From Lysobacter sp. CFH 32150 (GTDB lineage: Bacteria; Pseudomonadota; Gammaproteobacteria; Xanthomonadales; Xanthomonadaceae), in assembly GCF_022758295.1 (NCBI RefSeq), contig NZ_JALDWJ010000002.1, forward strand, positions 124,001-188,000: a DNA stretch of 64,000 bases, given 5' to 3'. The notes below the pieces were generated by a model that saw nothing but the letters and a program-made list of their open reading frames with translations, had not been told where the DNA came from and made no database searches. Each line of letters opens with the position of its first letter. Positions within the stretch are counted from its first letter, which is position 1. Position numbers and translations under genes: made by a program. Below, one piece after another: positions 33,229-43,587 of this stretch.

Positions 33229-34451
33229 AGAAGGCTTCCACGTCGAAAGCCGCGCTGCTGCCGCTCGAAGTCGATGCCGCGACCCTGCCCCCGCTCGGCA
33301 TGCCACCGGCGCAGTTCCTGCGCGATTACTGGCAGAAGCAGCCGCTGCTGATCCGCAACGCCTTTCCCGGCTTCATTTCACCGATGTCGCCGGAAGACCT
33401 TGCCGGCCTGGCCTGCGAGGAGACCGCGCTGTCACGGCTGGTCGCGCATGACCGCGCCAGCGACAAGTGGCTGCTGCGCCATGGCCCGTTCGAGGAAGCG
33501 ATGTTCCCGCAACTCGGCGACCACGACTGGACGTTGCTGGTCCAGGACGTGGACAAGTGGGACATGGACGTCGCCGCACTGCTGCCGGCATTCGACTTCC
33601 TGCCTCGCTGGCGCATCGACGACGTGATGGTGTCGTTCGCCGCGCCTGGCGGTTCGGTCGGCGCGCATGTCGATCAATACGACGTCTTCCTGCTGCAGGC
33701 GGAGGGTCACAGGCGCTGGCAGATCGATGCGCGTCAGGCTCTTGGACAAGAAGCCCCACCGACGGCATTCCGCGACGACGTCGAGCTGAAATTGCTGCGC
33801 GAGTTCCACCCGAGCCACGATTGGGTGCTCGGCCCGGGCGACATGCTCTACCTGCCACCGGGCGTACCGCACCACGGCGTGGCCGAGGACGCCTGCCTGA
33901 CGTTTTCGATCGGCATGCGCGCACCGTCAGCCGCGGAGTTGCTCGGCGATTTCGTCGATACCCTGGCCGCCGAAGCCGACGAGGCGCTGCGTTACCGCGA
34001 CCCTGACCTGGCCCCGGCTGGCGACCCGAACGAGATTGATGCTGCCGCCATGACGCGAGTCGTTGCAGCCCTGAACGCATTGCGGATGAACGACCCCGAC
34101 CGCCTCGGTGACTGGTTTGGCCGCTTCATCACGTTATATCGGAGTGCAGGCGAACTGGCGCCGCTGCAGACGCCGCCCCCCCGGATCGAGGTCGAATGGG
34201 ACCTCGGCCATGGCGCGCAGCTGCTGCGCCATCCGTGGTCGCGGATGGCATGGCGCAAGGCCGGCAAAGGGGCGCGTTTGTACGTCAGCGGTCGCGAACT
34301 GGCATTGCCGGCGCGCGATGCGCAGCGGCTGGCGGCGGCAAGCGCCATCGATGGCGCGATCTACGCCGCGTTGTCGCAGGCCGGTCGCGATGCGGTGATC
34401 GAATTGTTCGCCAGCGGCCACTATCAGATGCAACTGGACGAGGAAGAATGA
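33225..34451 (+). CDS. roxA: JmjC/cupin 2-oxoglutarate oxygenase, ribosomal-protein hydroxylase (RoxA/YcfD type)
   Basis: 408-residue Fe(II)/2-oxoglutarate oxygenase. The iron ligands are visible as His148-x-Asp150 (GAHVDQYDVF) and His216 in LPPGVPHHG. The FLRDYWQKQPLLIRNAFP opening, the GHRRWQID strand and the C-terminal winged-helix dimer region match E. coli YcfD, which hydroxylates an arginine of ribosomal protein L16. The start overlaps the VOC gene and the stop overlaps the acetyltransferase gene, both by ATGA, so the three are co-translated. L16 as substrate is inferred by family. Confidence 0.9.
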   Translation: MKKASTSKAALLPLEVDAATLPPLGMPPAQFLRDYWQKQPLLIRNAFPGFISPMSPEDLAGLACEETALSRLVAHDRASDKWLLRHGPFEEAMFPQLGDHDWTLLVQDVDKWDMDVAALLPAFDFLPRWRIDDVMVSFAAPGGSVGAHVDQYDVFLLQAEGHRRWQIDARQALGQEAPPTAFRDDVELKLLREFHPSHDWVLGPGDMLYLPPGVPHHGVAEDACLTFSIGMRAPSAAELLGDFVDTLAAEADEALRYRDPDLAPAGDPNEIDAAAMTRVVAALNALRMNDPDRLGDWFGRFITLYRSAGELAPLQTPPPRIEVEWDLGHGAQLLRHPWSRMAWRKAGKGARLYVSGRELALPARDAQRLAAASAIDGAIYAALSQAGRDAVIELFASGHYQMQLDEEE

Positions 34452-35365
34452 GCACCGACACCCTCCAACCGTTCCGCGTCGACACCATCGAATACGAGCG
34501 CGGCATGGCCGAGTTGCGCGCAGTGCGCGAGATCGTGTTCGTGCAGGAGCAAAACGTCCCGGTGGAAGAAGAATGGGACGCGCTCGACCCGCATTGCGTG
34601 CACGTACTCGCGCGTGCACTCGACGGCACGCCGATCGGCACCGGCCGGCTCACTCCGGAGCACAAGATCGGGCGCATGGCCGTGCTGGAGGAATGGCGCG
34701 GCAAAGGCGTCGGCGATGCGCTGCTGATGGCGCTGATCGGCGAGGCCCAGCTGCGTGGCTGGCGCGAAGTGGCGCTCAATGCCCAGGTGTCGGCCATCGA
34801 TTTCTACGCCCGCCATGGCTTCGTGCCCTATGGTGAACGCTTCTGGGAAGCCGGCATCGAACACCAGGCGATGCACCGCGCGCTGTCCGGGCCGACTGCG
34901 ATCGAGGATCGCGAATCGGCCATCGCGGTCACCAGCGCCCTGATCGCCTCGGCTCGTCGTTGCCTTTGGATCTACAGCCGCGAACTCGATCCCAGCCTGT
35001 TCGACGCACCGGAAATCATCGACGCGCTGCGTCGCTTCGGCACCGCCGGCCGCGGCAACGAGGCGCGCTTCCTGTTGCAGGACGCGGCCACGCCGCAACG
35101 CGCGCATGCACCGCTATTACTGCTGGCGCAACGGCTGCCGAGCGTGTTCCTGTTCCGCGAGGTCGCCGAGCAGATCGATCGCGACTATCCCTCCGCCTAC
35201 GTCGCCAATGACGCCGGGGGCTACTACTTCCGCAGTCTCGGCCACCGTTTCGACGGCGAGGCCGACCTGCACTCTCCCGGACGGGCGCGGCAGCTACGCG
35301 GCGCGTTTACCGCGGTTTGGGAGCGCGCGCGGCTAGTGACCGAATATCGCGCTCTTGGGATTTGA
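34448..35365 (+). CDS. GNAT acetyltransferase with extra C-terminal domain
   Basis: 305 residues in two parts. Residues ~1-145 are a GNAT N-acetyltransferase of the ElaA/YjcF-like kind: AVREIVFVQEQNVPVEEEWD, and the acetyl-CoA loop GRMAVLEEWRGKGVG with the R-x-x-G-x-G pattern. They continue through ALNAQVSAIDFYARHGF. Residues ~150-305 are a separate domain I cannot place with certainty (LIASARRCLWIYSRELDPSLFD; YVANDAGGYYFRSLGHRFDGEAD). The motif with adjacent Arg, Asp and His resembles an uncharacterised xanthomonad domain found behind GNATs. It is coupled to roxA by ATGA. A substrate cannot be given. Confidence 0.83.
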   Translation: MSTDTLQPFRVDTIEYERGMAELRAVREIVFVQEQNVPVEEEWDALDPHCVHVLARALDGTPIGTGRLTPEHKIGRMAVLEEWRGKGVGDALLMALIGEAQLRGWREVALNAQVSAIDFYARHGFVPYGERFWEAGIEHQAMHRALSGPTAIEDRESAIAVTSALIASARRCLWIYSRELDPSLFDAPEIIDALRRFGTAGRGNEARFLLQDAATPQRAHAPLLLLAQRLPSVFLFREVAEQIDRDYPSAYVANDAGGYYFRSLGHRFDGEADLHSPGRARQLRGAFTAVWERARLVTEYRALGI

Positions 35366-35367
35366 GC

Positions 35368-35522
35368 CCTCTCCCACCGGGAGAGGGGTTGGGGTGAGGG
35401 GCGAAGAAGCGATAGTTCTCAAACCCCGCGATCGAACTCGGCAAGTCCCGCGGCAAGCTTCAACATCCTTGCTCCGCCGCCCCTCATCCGCCCTCCGGGC
35501 ACCTTCTCCGCTGGGAGAAGGG
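35368..35522. repeat. REP-type composite repeat, copy A
   Basis: Left end CCCTCTCCC-acc-GGGAGAGGG followed by GTTGGGGTGAGGG; right end GCCGCCCCTCATCCGCC, then a CCGGGC and CTTCTCC...GGGAGAAGGG hairpin. The ~155-base unit is related to a second copy at 39750-39928. Paired outward palindromes with divergent middles are typical of bacterial interspersed mosaic or REPIN-like elements in xanthomonads. It occupies half of the 306-base gap before sucA. Confidence 0.75.
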
Positions 35523-35567
35523 AAAGCACAGCAACGTCATTTGATGCAGCGCGGCAACAGCTCCGGC

Positions 35568-35573
35568 TATAAT
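35568..35573 (+). promoter_or_regulatory. Candidate -10 box (TATAAT) for sucA
   Basis: A perfect TATAAT lies 98 bases before the sucA GTG, after the REP unit. No good -35 is visible at 16-18 bases, so an activator may be needed or the box may be fortuitous. Confidence 0.4.
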
Positions 35574-35671
35574 TCCAGACCTTTCGCGCCCACCTTACGG
35601 ACGCACCGACGTGGACCAAAAATCCCGTCGGATCAGCCGCTTGCCCTCATTTAGAGCTTCCCGACGCCATA

Positions 35672-38509
35672 GTGGACAGTCTCCTGAAGCAGTTTGCCCA
35701 GTCCTCGCAACTCGGCGCCAATGCCGCTTTCATCGAGGATCTATACGAGCAGTACCTGGTCGCCCCCGACAGCGTCGGGGCGAAATGGAAAGCCTATTTC
35801 GACGCGCTGAAAGGCCGCGAAGCCGGTGACATCCCGCATTCGGTGGTGATCGACCAGATCGCCGTCGCCGGGCGTCGTGCCGCACGCGGCATGCTCGACG
35901 GTGGCGGCACCAGCGCGGCCGGTGACGAGCGTGAACGTGCGGTAGGCAAGCTGATCACCGCCTATCGATCGCGCGGGCACCTTGCCGCCAACCTCGACCC
36001 GCTGGGCATGATGATCATGCCGGCAGCGCCGGACCTGGCGCTGGGCTTCCATCGCCTCTCGGAGAGCGACCAGAACACCGAGTTCAGCACCGGCGGCGTG
36101 GCCGGACGCGAGCGGATGAAGCTCGGTGACCTGCTGAAGCTGCTCAAGGCCACGTACACCGGCTCGATCGGCGCCGAGTTCATGCACATCACCGACGCCG
36201 AGCAACGGCGTTGGGTGTACGAACGCCTGGAAACCGCCGCCGGCAACTACGGTCGCTCGCCGGAGGCCAAGGTGCGCATCCTCGAGCGCCTGAGCGCGGC
36301 CGAAGGCCTGGAACGCTACCTGCACACCAAGTACGTCGGCCAGAAGCGTTTCTCGCTGGAAGGCGGCGACAGCCTGATCCCCTTGCTCGACGTCATGATC
36401 CGTCGCGGCGGCGAAGCCGGCGTCAAGGAAGTCGTGATGGGCATGGCTCATCGCGGCCGCCTCAACGTACTGGTCAACACGCTCGGCAAGTCGCCGCGCA
36501 AGTTGTTCGACGAATTCGAAGGCAAGTTCGAACACGTCGGGGGCGACATCGCCCACACCGGCGACGTGAAGTACCACATGGGTTTCAGCGCCGACATCGG
36601 CACGCCCGGCGGTCCCGTGCACCTCGCACTCGCATTCAACCCCTCGCACCTGGAAATCGTCGATCCCGTGGTTGTCGGCAGCGTACGCTCACGGCAGACC
36701 CGTCGCGGCGACAAGGAACGCAAGACAGTGTTGCCGGTGCTCCTGCACGGCGACGCTGCGTTCGCCGGCCAGGGCGTGGTGATGGAGCTGTTCCAGATGT
36801 CGCAAGCGCGCGGTTTCGCCGTTGGCGGCACCATCCACGTTGTCATCAACAACCAGGTTGGTTTCACCACCAGCGCCGCCGAAGACGCACGCTCCACGCT
36901 GTACTGCACCGACGTCGCCAAGATGGTCGGCGCGCCGATTCTGCATGTGAACGGCGACGATCCTGAAGCCGTCGTGTTCTGCGCCGAACTCGCTTTCGAT
37001 TTCCGCCAGCGCTTCGGCAAGGACGTGGTCATCGACCTCGTCTGCTACCGCCGCCATGGCCACAACGAGGCCGATGAGCCGGCGGCGACGCAGCCGCTGA
37101 TGTACCAGAAAATCCGCGCCCACAAGACGACGCGCGAGTTGTACGCCGACCGCCTCGCCGCCGAAGGCAGCGTCACCGCCGAGGCCGCCAAGGCCGTGGT
37201 CGACGCCTACCGCGACAAGCTCGACGCCGGTGAAGTCACTACCGAACTGGTACAGGTCAAGGCCGACGAATTCACCGTCGACTGGAGCAAATACCTCAGC
37301 GGCAAGCTGGTGGACAAGACCGATACGACAGTCAAGCGCGCTGCGCTGGACAAGCTCGCCGCGGCGATCAATGCGATCCCGGACACAGTCAAACTGCATC
37401 CGCGCGTCGCCAAGATCTATGAAGACCGCCGCAAGATGGCGGCTGGTGAACAAGCGGGCGACTGGGGGTTCGCCGAGAACCTCGCCTACGCAACGCTGCT
37501 TGAGGAAGGCTACAAGCTGCGCCTGGTCGGCCAGGACTGCGGCCGCGGCACGTTCTTCCATCGCCACGCGGTGCTGCACGACCAGAACACCGACGCTTAC
37601 TACTTGCCGCTGCGCCAGCTGGTGCAGAACCCGCAGAGCGTCACCATCATCGATTCGCTGTTGAGCGAAGAAGCGGTGATGGCGTTCGAATATGGTTTCG
37701 CCACTGCCGATCCGATGACGCTCGATATCTGGGAAGCGCAGTTCGGCGACTTCGCCAACGGCGCACAGGTTGTCATCGATCAGTTCCTGTCCTCGGGCGA
37801 AGCCAAGTGGGGCCGTCTGTGTGGCCTGGCGTTGTTCCTGCCGCATGGTTACGAAGGGCAAGGCCCTGAGCACAGCTCGGCACGCCTGGAGCGCTTCCTG
37901 CAGCTGTGCGCGCTCGACAACATGCTGGTGTGCGCGCCGACGACACCGGCGCAGGCCTTCCACATGATCCGCCGCCAGCAGCGCATGACCACGCGCAAGC
38001 CGCTGGTGGTGATGACGCCGAAATCGCTGCTGCGCCACAAGCTGGCGGTATCGTCGCTCGATGAACTCGCCAACGGCACGTTCCAGCGTTTGATCCCCGA
38101 CACCACTGCGAACGCCAAGAAGGCCAGGCGCGTTGTGGTCTGTTCCGGCAAGGTCTACTACGATCTGCTGGAAGAAGCGCAGAAGCAGGGCCTCGACGAC
38201 GTCGCGATCATCCGCGTCGAACAGTTGTACCCGTTCCCGCGTTCCGAGCTGGTCGAAGAGTTGAAGCGCTTCGCCGCCGTCAAGGAAGTGGTGTGGTGCC
38301 AGGAAGAGCCCCAGAACCAGGGCGCCTGGTACCAGATCCAGCATCACCTCCGCAGCTGCCTGCAGCCGAAACAGACGCTGCATTACGCCGGCCGCGCGCG
38401 CTCACCCTCGCCGGCCGCCGGCCACTTCGCCGAGCACGTCGCCGAACAGACCCAACTCGTCGCCGATGCGCTGGTCAACGCCTGCAACGGCGACCAGTGC
38501 GCGGAATAA
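35672..38509 (+). CDS. sucA: 2-oxoglutarate dehydrogenase E1 component
   Basis: Thiamine-diphosphate E1 subunit that decarboxylates 2-oxoglutarate and transfers succinyl to lipoyl-E2. The 945-residue length and order fit OGDH. The N-terminal E2-binding segment has DSLLKQFAQSS and YEQYLVAPDSVGAKWKAYF; then come GMAHRGRLNVLVNTLGKSP, the ThDP-binding region around NGDDPEAVVFCAELAFDFRQRFGKDV and the C-terminal EEPQNQGAWYQI. The start is GTG at 35672. sucB follows after 39 AT-rich bases. The REP unit upstream leaves a ~150-base leader that may contain the promoter. Confidence 0.96.
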   Translation: MDSLLKQFAQSSQLGANAAFIEDLYEQYLVAPDSVGAKWKAYFDALKGREAGDIPHSVVIDQIAVAGRRAARGMLDGGGTSAAGDERERAVGKLITAYRSRGHLAANLDPLGMMIMPAAPDLALGFHRLSESDQNTEFSTGGVAGRERMKLGDLLKLLKATYTGSIGAEFMHITDAEQRRWVYERLETAAGNYGRSPEAKVRILERLSAAEGLERYLHTKYVGQKRFSLEGGDSLIPLLDVMIRRGGEAGVKEVVMGMAHRGRLNVLVNTLGKSPRKLFDEFEGKFEHVGGDIAHTGDVKYHMGFSADIGTPGGPVHLALAFNPSHLEIVDPVVVGSVRSRQTRRGDKERKTVLPVLLHGDAAFAGQGVVMELFQMSQARGFAVGGTIHVVINNQVGFTTSAAEDARSTLYCTDVAKMVGAPILHVNGDDPEAVVFCAELAFDFRQRFGKDVVIDLVCYRRHGHNEADEPAATQPLMYQKIRAHKTTRELYADRLAAEGSVTAEAAKAVVDAYRDKLDAGEVTTELVQVKADEFTVDWSKYLSGKLVDKTDTTVKRAALDKLAAAINAIPDTVKLHPRVAKIYEDRRKMAAGEQAGDWGFAENLAYATLLEEGYKLRLVGQDCGRGTFFHRHAVLHDQNTDAYYLPLRQLVQNPQSVTIIDSLLSEEAVMAFEYGFATADPMTLDIWEAQFGDFANGAQVVIDQFLSSGEAKWGRLCGLALFLPHGYEGQGPEHSSARLERFLQLCALDNMLVCAPTTPAQAFHMIRRQQRMTTRKPLVVMTPKSLLRHKLAVSSLDELANGTFQRLIPDTTANAKKARRVVVCSGKVYYDLLEEAQKQGLDDVAIIRVEQLYPFPRSELVEELKRFAAVKEVVWCQEEPQNQGAWYQIQHHLRSCLQPKQTLHYAGRARSPSPAAGHFAEHVAEQTQLVADALVNACNGDQCAE

Positions 38510-38548
38510 CTTTTCTACTTCATTCGAATTAATTTCTAGGACGCCGAA

Positions 38549-39739
38549 ATGGCCATCGAAGTCAAAGTCCCGGTTCTGCCCGAATCCGTTTCCGACGCCA
38601 CCATCGCCGCTTGGCACAAGAAGGCGGGCGACGCGGTCAAGCGCGACGAGAACCTGCTCGACCTCGAGACGGACAAGGTCGTGCTCGAAGTGCCCTCGCC
38701 GGTCGATGGCGTGCTCAAGGAACTCAAGTTCGAAGCCGGCGCCACCGTCACCAGCCAGCAAGTCATCGCGGTGATCGAGGAAGGTGCCGTCGCTGCCGCT
38801 GCGCCGGCCAAAACCGAAGCGCCGAAGGCTGCCGAGCCCGCCAAGGCTGCGGCACCCGCTGCCGCCAAGATCGAGGCGCCGAAGGCTGCTGCCGGCGCGG
38901 CTGATCTGCCGCCGGGCGCGCGCTTCACCGCGGTGAAGGAAGGCATCGATCCGTCGCAGGTCGAAGGTACCGGCCGTAAGGGTGCGGTCACCAAGGAAGA
39001 CCTCATCAATTACGCCAAGTCCCCTGTGCCTGCTGGCACGCGCCCGGAAGAGCGCGTGCCGATGACGCGCATGCGCGCGCGCATCGCCGAACGCCTGATG
39101 CAATCGAAGAACTCGATCGCGATGCTGACCTCGTTCAACGAAGTCAACCTCGGCAAGGTCATGGCGATGCGGAAGGAGCTGGGTGAGGCCTTCGAGAAAG
39201 CCAACGGCATCAAGCTCGGCTTCATGAGCTTCTTCGCCAAGGCCGCGGCGAACGCGCTGCAGCGTCATCCGATCGTCAACGCATCGGTCGACGGCAACGA
39301 CGTGATCTACCACGGTTATGCCGACATCTCGATCGCCGTATCGACCGACAAGGGCTTGGTCACGCCGGTCGTGCGCAACGTCGATCGCCTGGGCTTCGCC
39401 GAAATCGAAGCGCAGATCGCCGAGTACGCCAAGAAGGCGCGCGACGGCAAGCTCGGCCTGGAAGACCTCCAGGGCGGCACCTTCACCATCACCAACGGCG
39501 GCACCTTCGGCTCGCTGATGTCGACGCCGATCGTCAATCCGCCGCAGTCGGCGATCCTCGGCATGCACGCGATCAAGGAACGCGCGATCGTCGAGGGCGG
39601 CGCCGTCGTCGCCGCGCCAATGATGTACATCGCGCTGAGCTACGACCACCGCATCATCGATGGCAAGGACGCGGTGCTGTTCCTGGTCGATATCAAGAAC
39701 CAGCTCGAGAATCCGCACCGCATGCTGCTTGGCATGTAA
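38549..39739 (+). CDS. sucB: Dihydrolipoamide succinyltransferase (E2 of 2-oxoglutarate dehydrogenase)
   Basis: 396-residue E2. It has a single N-terminal lipoyl domain with the lipoylated Lys in [11 protein letters not shown] and an Ala/Pro/Lys-rich hinge (residues ~88-125). The E1/E3-binding domain contains [15 protein letters not shown], and the catalytic CAT domain has the active-site His in SYDHRIIDG. It accepts the succinyl group from SucA and passes it to CoA. It is downstream of sucA in one operon; lpd follows after a repeat-filled gap of 211 bases. Confidence 0.96.
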   Translation: MAIEVKVPVLPESVSDATIAAWHKKAGDAVKRDENLLDLETDKVVLEVPSPVDGVLKELKFEAGATVTSQQVIAVIEEGAVAAAAPAKTEAPKAAEPAKAAAPAAAKIEAPKAAAGAADLPPGARFTAVKEGIDPSQVEGTGRKGAVTKEDLINYAKSPVPAGTRPEERVPMTRMRARIAERLMQSKNSIAMLTSFNEVNLGKVMAMRKELGEAFEKANGIKLGFMSFFAKAAANALQRHPIVNASVDGNDVIYHGYADISIAVSTDKGLVTPVVRNVDRLGFAEIEAQIAEYAKKARDGKLGLEDLQGGTFTITNGGTFGSLMSTPIVNPPQSAILGMHAIKERAIVEGGAVVAAPMMYIALSYDHRIIDGKDAVLFLVDIKNQLENPHRMLLGM

Positions 39740-39749
39740 TTGCTTTGAA

Positions 39750-41387
<1,638 letters not shown>

Positions 41388-41392
41388 CACCC

Positions 41393-41481
41393 AAAGTTTG
41401 CTGCGCAAACTTCGGGGCCCGAAATTGCAGGCCATACCCGCCCTTTCGCGCCTACGGCGCGAACCGCCCCTAACTTAGGGG
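41393..41481. repeat. Three further small hairpins in the lpdA-LOG spacer
   Basis: AAGTTTG/CAAACTT (41394-41412), TTCGCGCC/GGCGCGAA (41445-41463) and CCCCTAA/TTAGGGG (41467-41481) follow one another. No gene is present. The unit may be a degenerate REP cluster or a processed-RNA spacer. Confidence 0.5.
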
Positions 41482-41513
41482 CTAGGGCCAACAGCCGATC
41501 GCGACGGAGATCC

Positions 41514-42107
41514 ATGCAGGCAGTCTGCGTCTATTGCGGCTCCAACGCTGGCAGCAAGCCGGCTTACGCCGAGCGCGCCATCGCACTCGGCACGCGTCTT
41601 GCGCAGGAAAAACTCACGTTGGTCTATGGCGGGGGCAACGTCGGCCTGATGGGCACCCTCGCGGACGCCGCACTCGAAGCCGGCGGCGAAGTCATCGGCG
41701 TGATCCCCGAGCAACTGGTCGGCTGGGAAGTCGCCCACCACGACATCACCCGCCTCGAAGTCGTCGCCAACATGCACGAGCGCAAGGCACGCATGTTCGA
41801 TCTCAGCGATGCCTTCATTGCCCTGCCCGGCGGCTTCGGCACGCTGGACGAGATGTTCGAGATGCTGACCTGGCGCCAGCTCGGCCTGGGCGACAAGCCT
41901 TGCGCCTTCCTCGACGTCGATGGTTTCTACGCGCCGCTGATCGCGATGATGGACCGCATGGTCGAAGAACGCTTCCTGCACGCCGACCAGCGCCGTGACC
42001 TGTGGCACGGCGATGATATCGACGACCTGTTCGCGTGGATGCGCGCCTACCAGCCGGCGCGGTCTTCGAAATGGCTCGACCAGAAACGGCGCGGGGATTT
42101 GCGCTAG
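41514..42107 (+). CDS. LOG-family protein, predicted cytokinin-riboside 5'-monophosphate phosphoribohydrolase
   Basis: 197-residue TIGR00730-type protein. The Rossmann core starts VCVYCGSNAGSKPAYAE, has LVYGGGNVGLMG (nucleotide loop) and the LOG hallmark PGGFGTLDE at about 105-113, preceded by MHERKARM. LOG enzymes cleave N-glycosidic bonds of nucleoside monophosphates; cytokinin precursors are the plant-relevant substrate, but bacterial members act on other nucleotides. The gene stands alone between lpdA and the GIY-YIG unit. Confidence 0.92.
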   Translation: MQAVCVYCGSNAGSKPAYAERAIALGTRLAQEKLTLVYGGGNVGLMGTLADAALEAGGEVIGVIPEQLVGWEVAHHDITRLEVVANMHERKARMFDLSDAFIALPGGFGTLDEMFEMLTWRQLGLGDKPCAFLDVDGFYAPLIAMMDRMVEERFLHADQRRDLWHGDDIDDLFAWMRAYQPARSSKWLDQKRRGDLR

Positions 42108-42119
42108 TTTGCTCTTGCC

Positions 42120-42153
42120 GTCATCCCAGCGAAGGCTGGGATCCATTTTGACC
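42120..42153 (+). repeat. Left end repeat of the GIY-YIG unit (dRS3-like)
   Basis: Begins GTCATCCCAGCGAAGGCTGG and ends ATCCATTTTGACC. It resembles the ATTCC-N8-GGAAT palindrome class (dRS3-type) known from Neisseria and common in other proteobacteria. Confidence 0.75.
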
Positions 42154-42167
42154 TTTCGCCCTTATTC

Positions 42168-42464
42168 GTGACCCGCACGATTCAGCCAGCTGTATACATC
42201 CTCGCCAGTGCAATACGCGGCACGCTCTACGTGGGTGTGACATCTGATCTGATTCAGCGTGTCTGGCAGCACAAGAATAACCAAGTCGATGGATTTACCA
42301 AGCAATACCGAATCCATGGCCTTGTTTGGTACGAACTTCACGGCACCATGGACTCGGCGATCCTACGGGAAAAGGCCATCAAAGCCTGGAAGCGGACGTG
42401 GAAGATCGAGTTGATTGAATCCGGGAACCTGGACTGGCGCGATCTGTATCCAGATATCATCTGA
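42168..42464 (+). CDS. Single-domain GIY-YIG endonuclease-like protein
   Basis: 98-residue stand-alone GIY-YIG domain. The GIY strand reads AVYILAS (Tyr10), the YIG strand LYVGVTSDL (Tyr21, Gly23) and the catalytic Arg31 is in IQRVWQHK. The metal-binding Glu68 lies in LREKAIKAWKR, and a closing GNLDW (family NPxW) follows. All catalytic residues are present, so it should be active as a metal-dependent nuclease. It starts at a GTG; the nearest ATG is far inside the domain. It is unlike UvrC and lacks any DNA-binding extension. It is bounded on both sides by inverted repeats, so mobility of the unit is a serious possibility. Confidence 0.88.
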   Translation: MTRTIQPAVYILASAIRGTLYVGVTSDLIQRVWQHKNNQVDGFTKQYRIHGLVWYELHGTMDSAILREKAIKAWKRTWKIELIESGNLDWRDLYPDII

Positions 42465-42469
42465 AGCAA

Positions 42470-42503
42470 GGTCAAAATGGATTCCAGCTTTCGCTGGAAT
42501 GAC
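42470..42503 (-). repeat. Right end repeat of the GIY-YIG unit (dRS3-like)
   Basis: Inverse of the left repeat; on the minus strand it begins GTCATTCCAGCGAAAGCTGG and ends ATCCATTTTGACC. It lies only 10 bases before the start codon of the next gene, so it has replaced any native leader there. Confidence 0.75.
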
Positions 42504-42513
42504 GAGCAAAAGC

Positions 42514-43506
42514 ATGGCAATTCCCGTACGTTTCAACGCCTTCCGCATCCACAACGATGCCACCGGCTACCGCAGCGGCATCGAGTCGATCGCGCTTGAC
42601 GATCTCGCACCCGGCGAAATCGTCATCAAGACCGCCTATTCCTCGGTCAACTTCAAGGATGCGCTCGCCGGCACCGGCCAAGGCAAGATCCTGCGGAAAT
42701 TCCCGCTGGTCGGCGGCATCGATGTCGCCGGGCATGTCGTCGCGTCGACCGATCCGAAATTCAAGGAAGGCGACGCAGTGCTGGTCACCGGGTGTGGGTT
42801 GAGCGAGACCCGCGATGGCGGTTATTCCGAATACGCGCGGATCGAATCGCAATGGGCGATTCCACTCCCGCAAGAGTTGAGCCTGCGCGAAAGCATGATC
42901 CTCGGTACCGCTGGCTTCACTGCAGCGCTGGCGTTGTTCCGCATGCGTGAGAACCGGCAGACACCGGAGCTTGGCCCGCTGGCCGTGACCGGCGCGACCG
43001 GCGGCGTCGGTTCGCTGGCGATCGACATCTTCAGCCGTGCCGGCTTCGAAGTGCATGCGATCAGCGGCAAGACCAAACACACCGACTACCTGCATTCGGT
43101 CGGTGCCGCACAGGTACTCGGACGGGATGCGCTTGCGACCACGAAACCGATGGAATCCGTCCGTTTCGGCGGCGGCCTCGATAACGTCGGTGGGCCGATG
43201 CTGGCCAGCCTGCTCGCGCAGACCGCCCCCTACGGCAACGTCGCCAGCGCCGGCCTGGCGGCGACCCATGCGCTCGACACAACCGTGATGCCGTTCATCA
43301 TCCGCGGCGTGTCGCTGCTGGGCGTGGCCTCGGCGGGCACCGCGCGCGATATCCGGGAAGCCGTCTGGCAGCACCTGGCCAGCGACTGGAAGCCGGCGCA
43401 CCTGGAACGCATCTGCACCCGCGAAGTCGGGCTGGAGCAGTTGCCCGAAGTGTTCGCCACCATGCTGGCGGGCGGCTCGCTCGGACGGACGGTCGTTGCG
43501 GTTTGA
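42514..43506 (+). CDS. YhdH/AcuI-type NADPH oxidoreductase (acrylyl-CoA-reductase-like)
   Basis: 330-residue zinc-free medium-chain dehydrogenase/reductase. Family markers are YSSVNFKDALAGTGQGKI, KFPLVGGIDVAGHVV and the NADPH motif VTGATGGVGSLAIDIF. GGGLDNVGGPMLASLLAQ and a LGRTVVAV ending complete the pattern of the YhdH/AcuI group. AcuI reduces acrylyl-CoA to propionyl-CoA with NADPH; YhdH substrates are less certain. The ATG at 42514 is 10 bases after the GIY-YIG right repeat with no clear ribosome-binding site, and the reading frame stays open through that repeat. Expression may therefore depend on sequence brought by the repeat. Confidence 0.9.
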   Translation: MAIPVRFNAFRIHNDATGYRSGIESIALDDLAPGEIVIKTAYSSVNFKDALAGTGQGKILRKFPLVGGIDVAGHVVASTDPKFKEGDAVLVTGCGLSETRDGGYSEYARIESQWAIPLPQELSLRESMILGTAGFTAALALFRMRENRQTPELGPLAVTGATGGVGSLAIDIFSRAGFEVHAISGKTKHTDYLHSVGAAQVLGRDALATTKPMESVRFGGGLDNVGGPMLASLLAQTAPYGNVASAGLAATHALDTTVMPFIIRGVSLLGVASAGTARDIREAVWQHLASDWKPAHLERICTREVGLEQLPEVFATMLAGGSLGRTVVAV

Positions 43507-43534
43507 CCTGCTCCGTATGGTCAACAGGCCCACC

Positions 43535-43562
43535 TTGCGGTGTCGTGTCCGACCGCTACAAT
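43535..43562 (+). promoter_or_regulatory. Promoter for pilH
   Basis: TTGCGG (43535-43540) and TACAAT (43557-43562) are 16 bases apart, 26 bases before the pilH start codon. The match to sigma70 boxes is good and no gene overlaps it. Confidence 0.6.
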
Positions 43563-43587
43563 CGACTCGTACTCTTGGGGACCACAG

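Larger units (their letters stand above)
42120..42503. mobile_element. Candidate 384-bp mobile unit: GIY-YIG gene between 34-bp inverted repeats
   Basis: The ends 42120-42153 and 42470-42503 are inverted copies matching at 31 of 34 bases. Each contains a CCAGCGAA-r-GCTGG hairpin core and ends inward in ATCCATTTTGACC. The only gene inside starts 14 bases from the left repeat and stops 5 bases before the right one. A solo end-like copy lies at 54176-54208. I could not identify a target-site duplication with confidence. Confidence 0.55.

Noticed and set aside
41393-41481. A tRNA or small RNA gene in the hairpin-rich spacer after lpdA
   Set aside because: No cloverleaf, T-loop or anticodon arrangement could be traced, and no promoter plus T-tract pair was seen.
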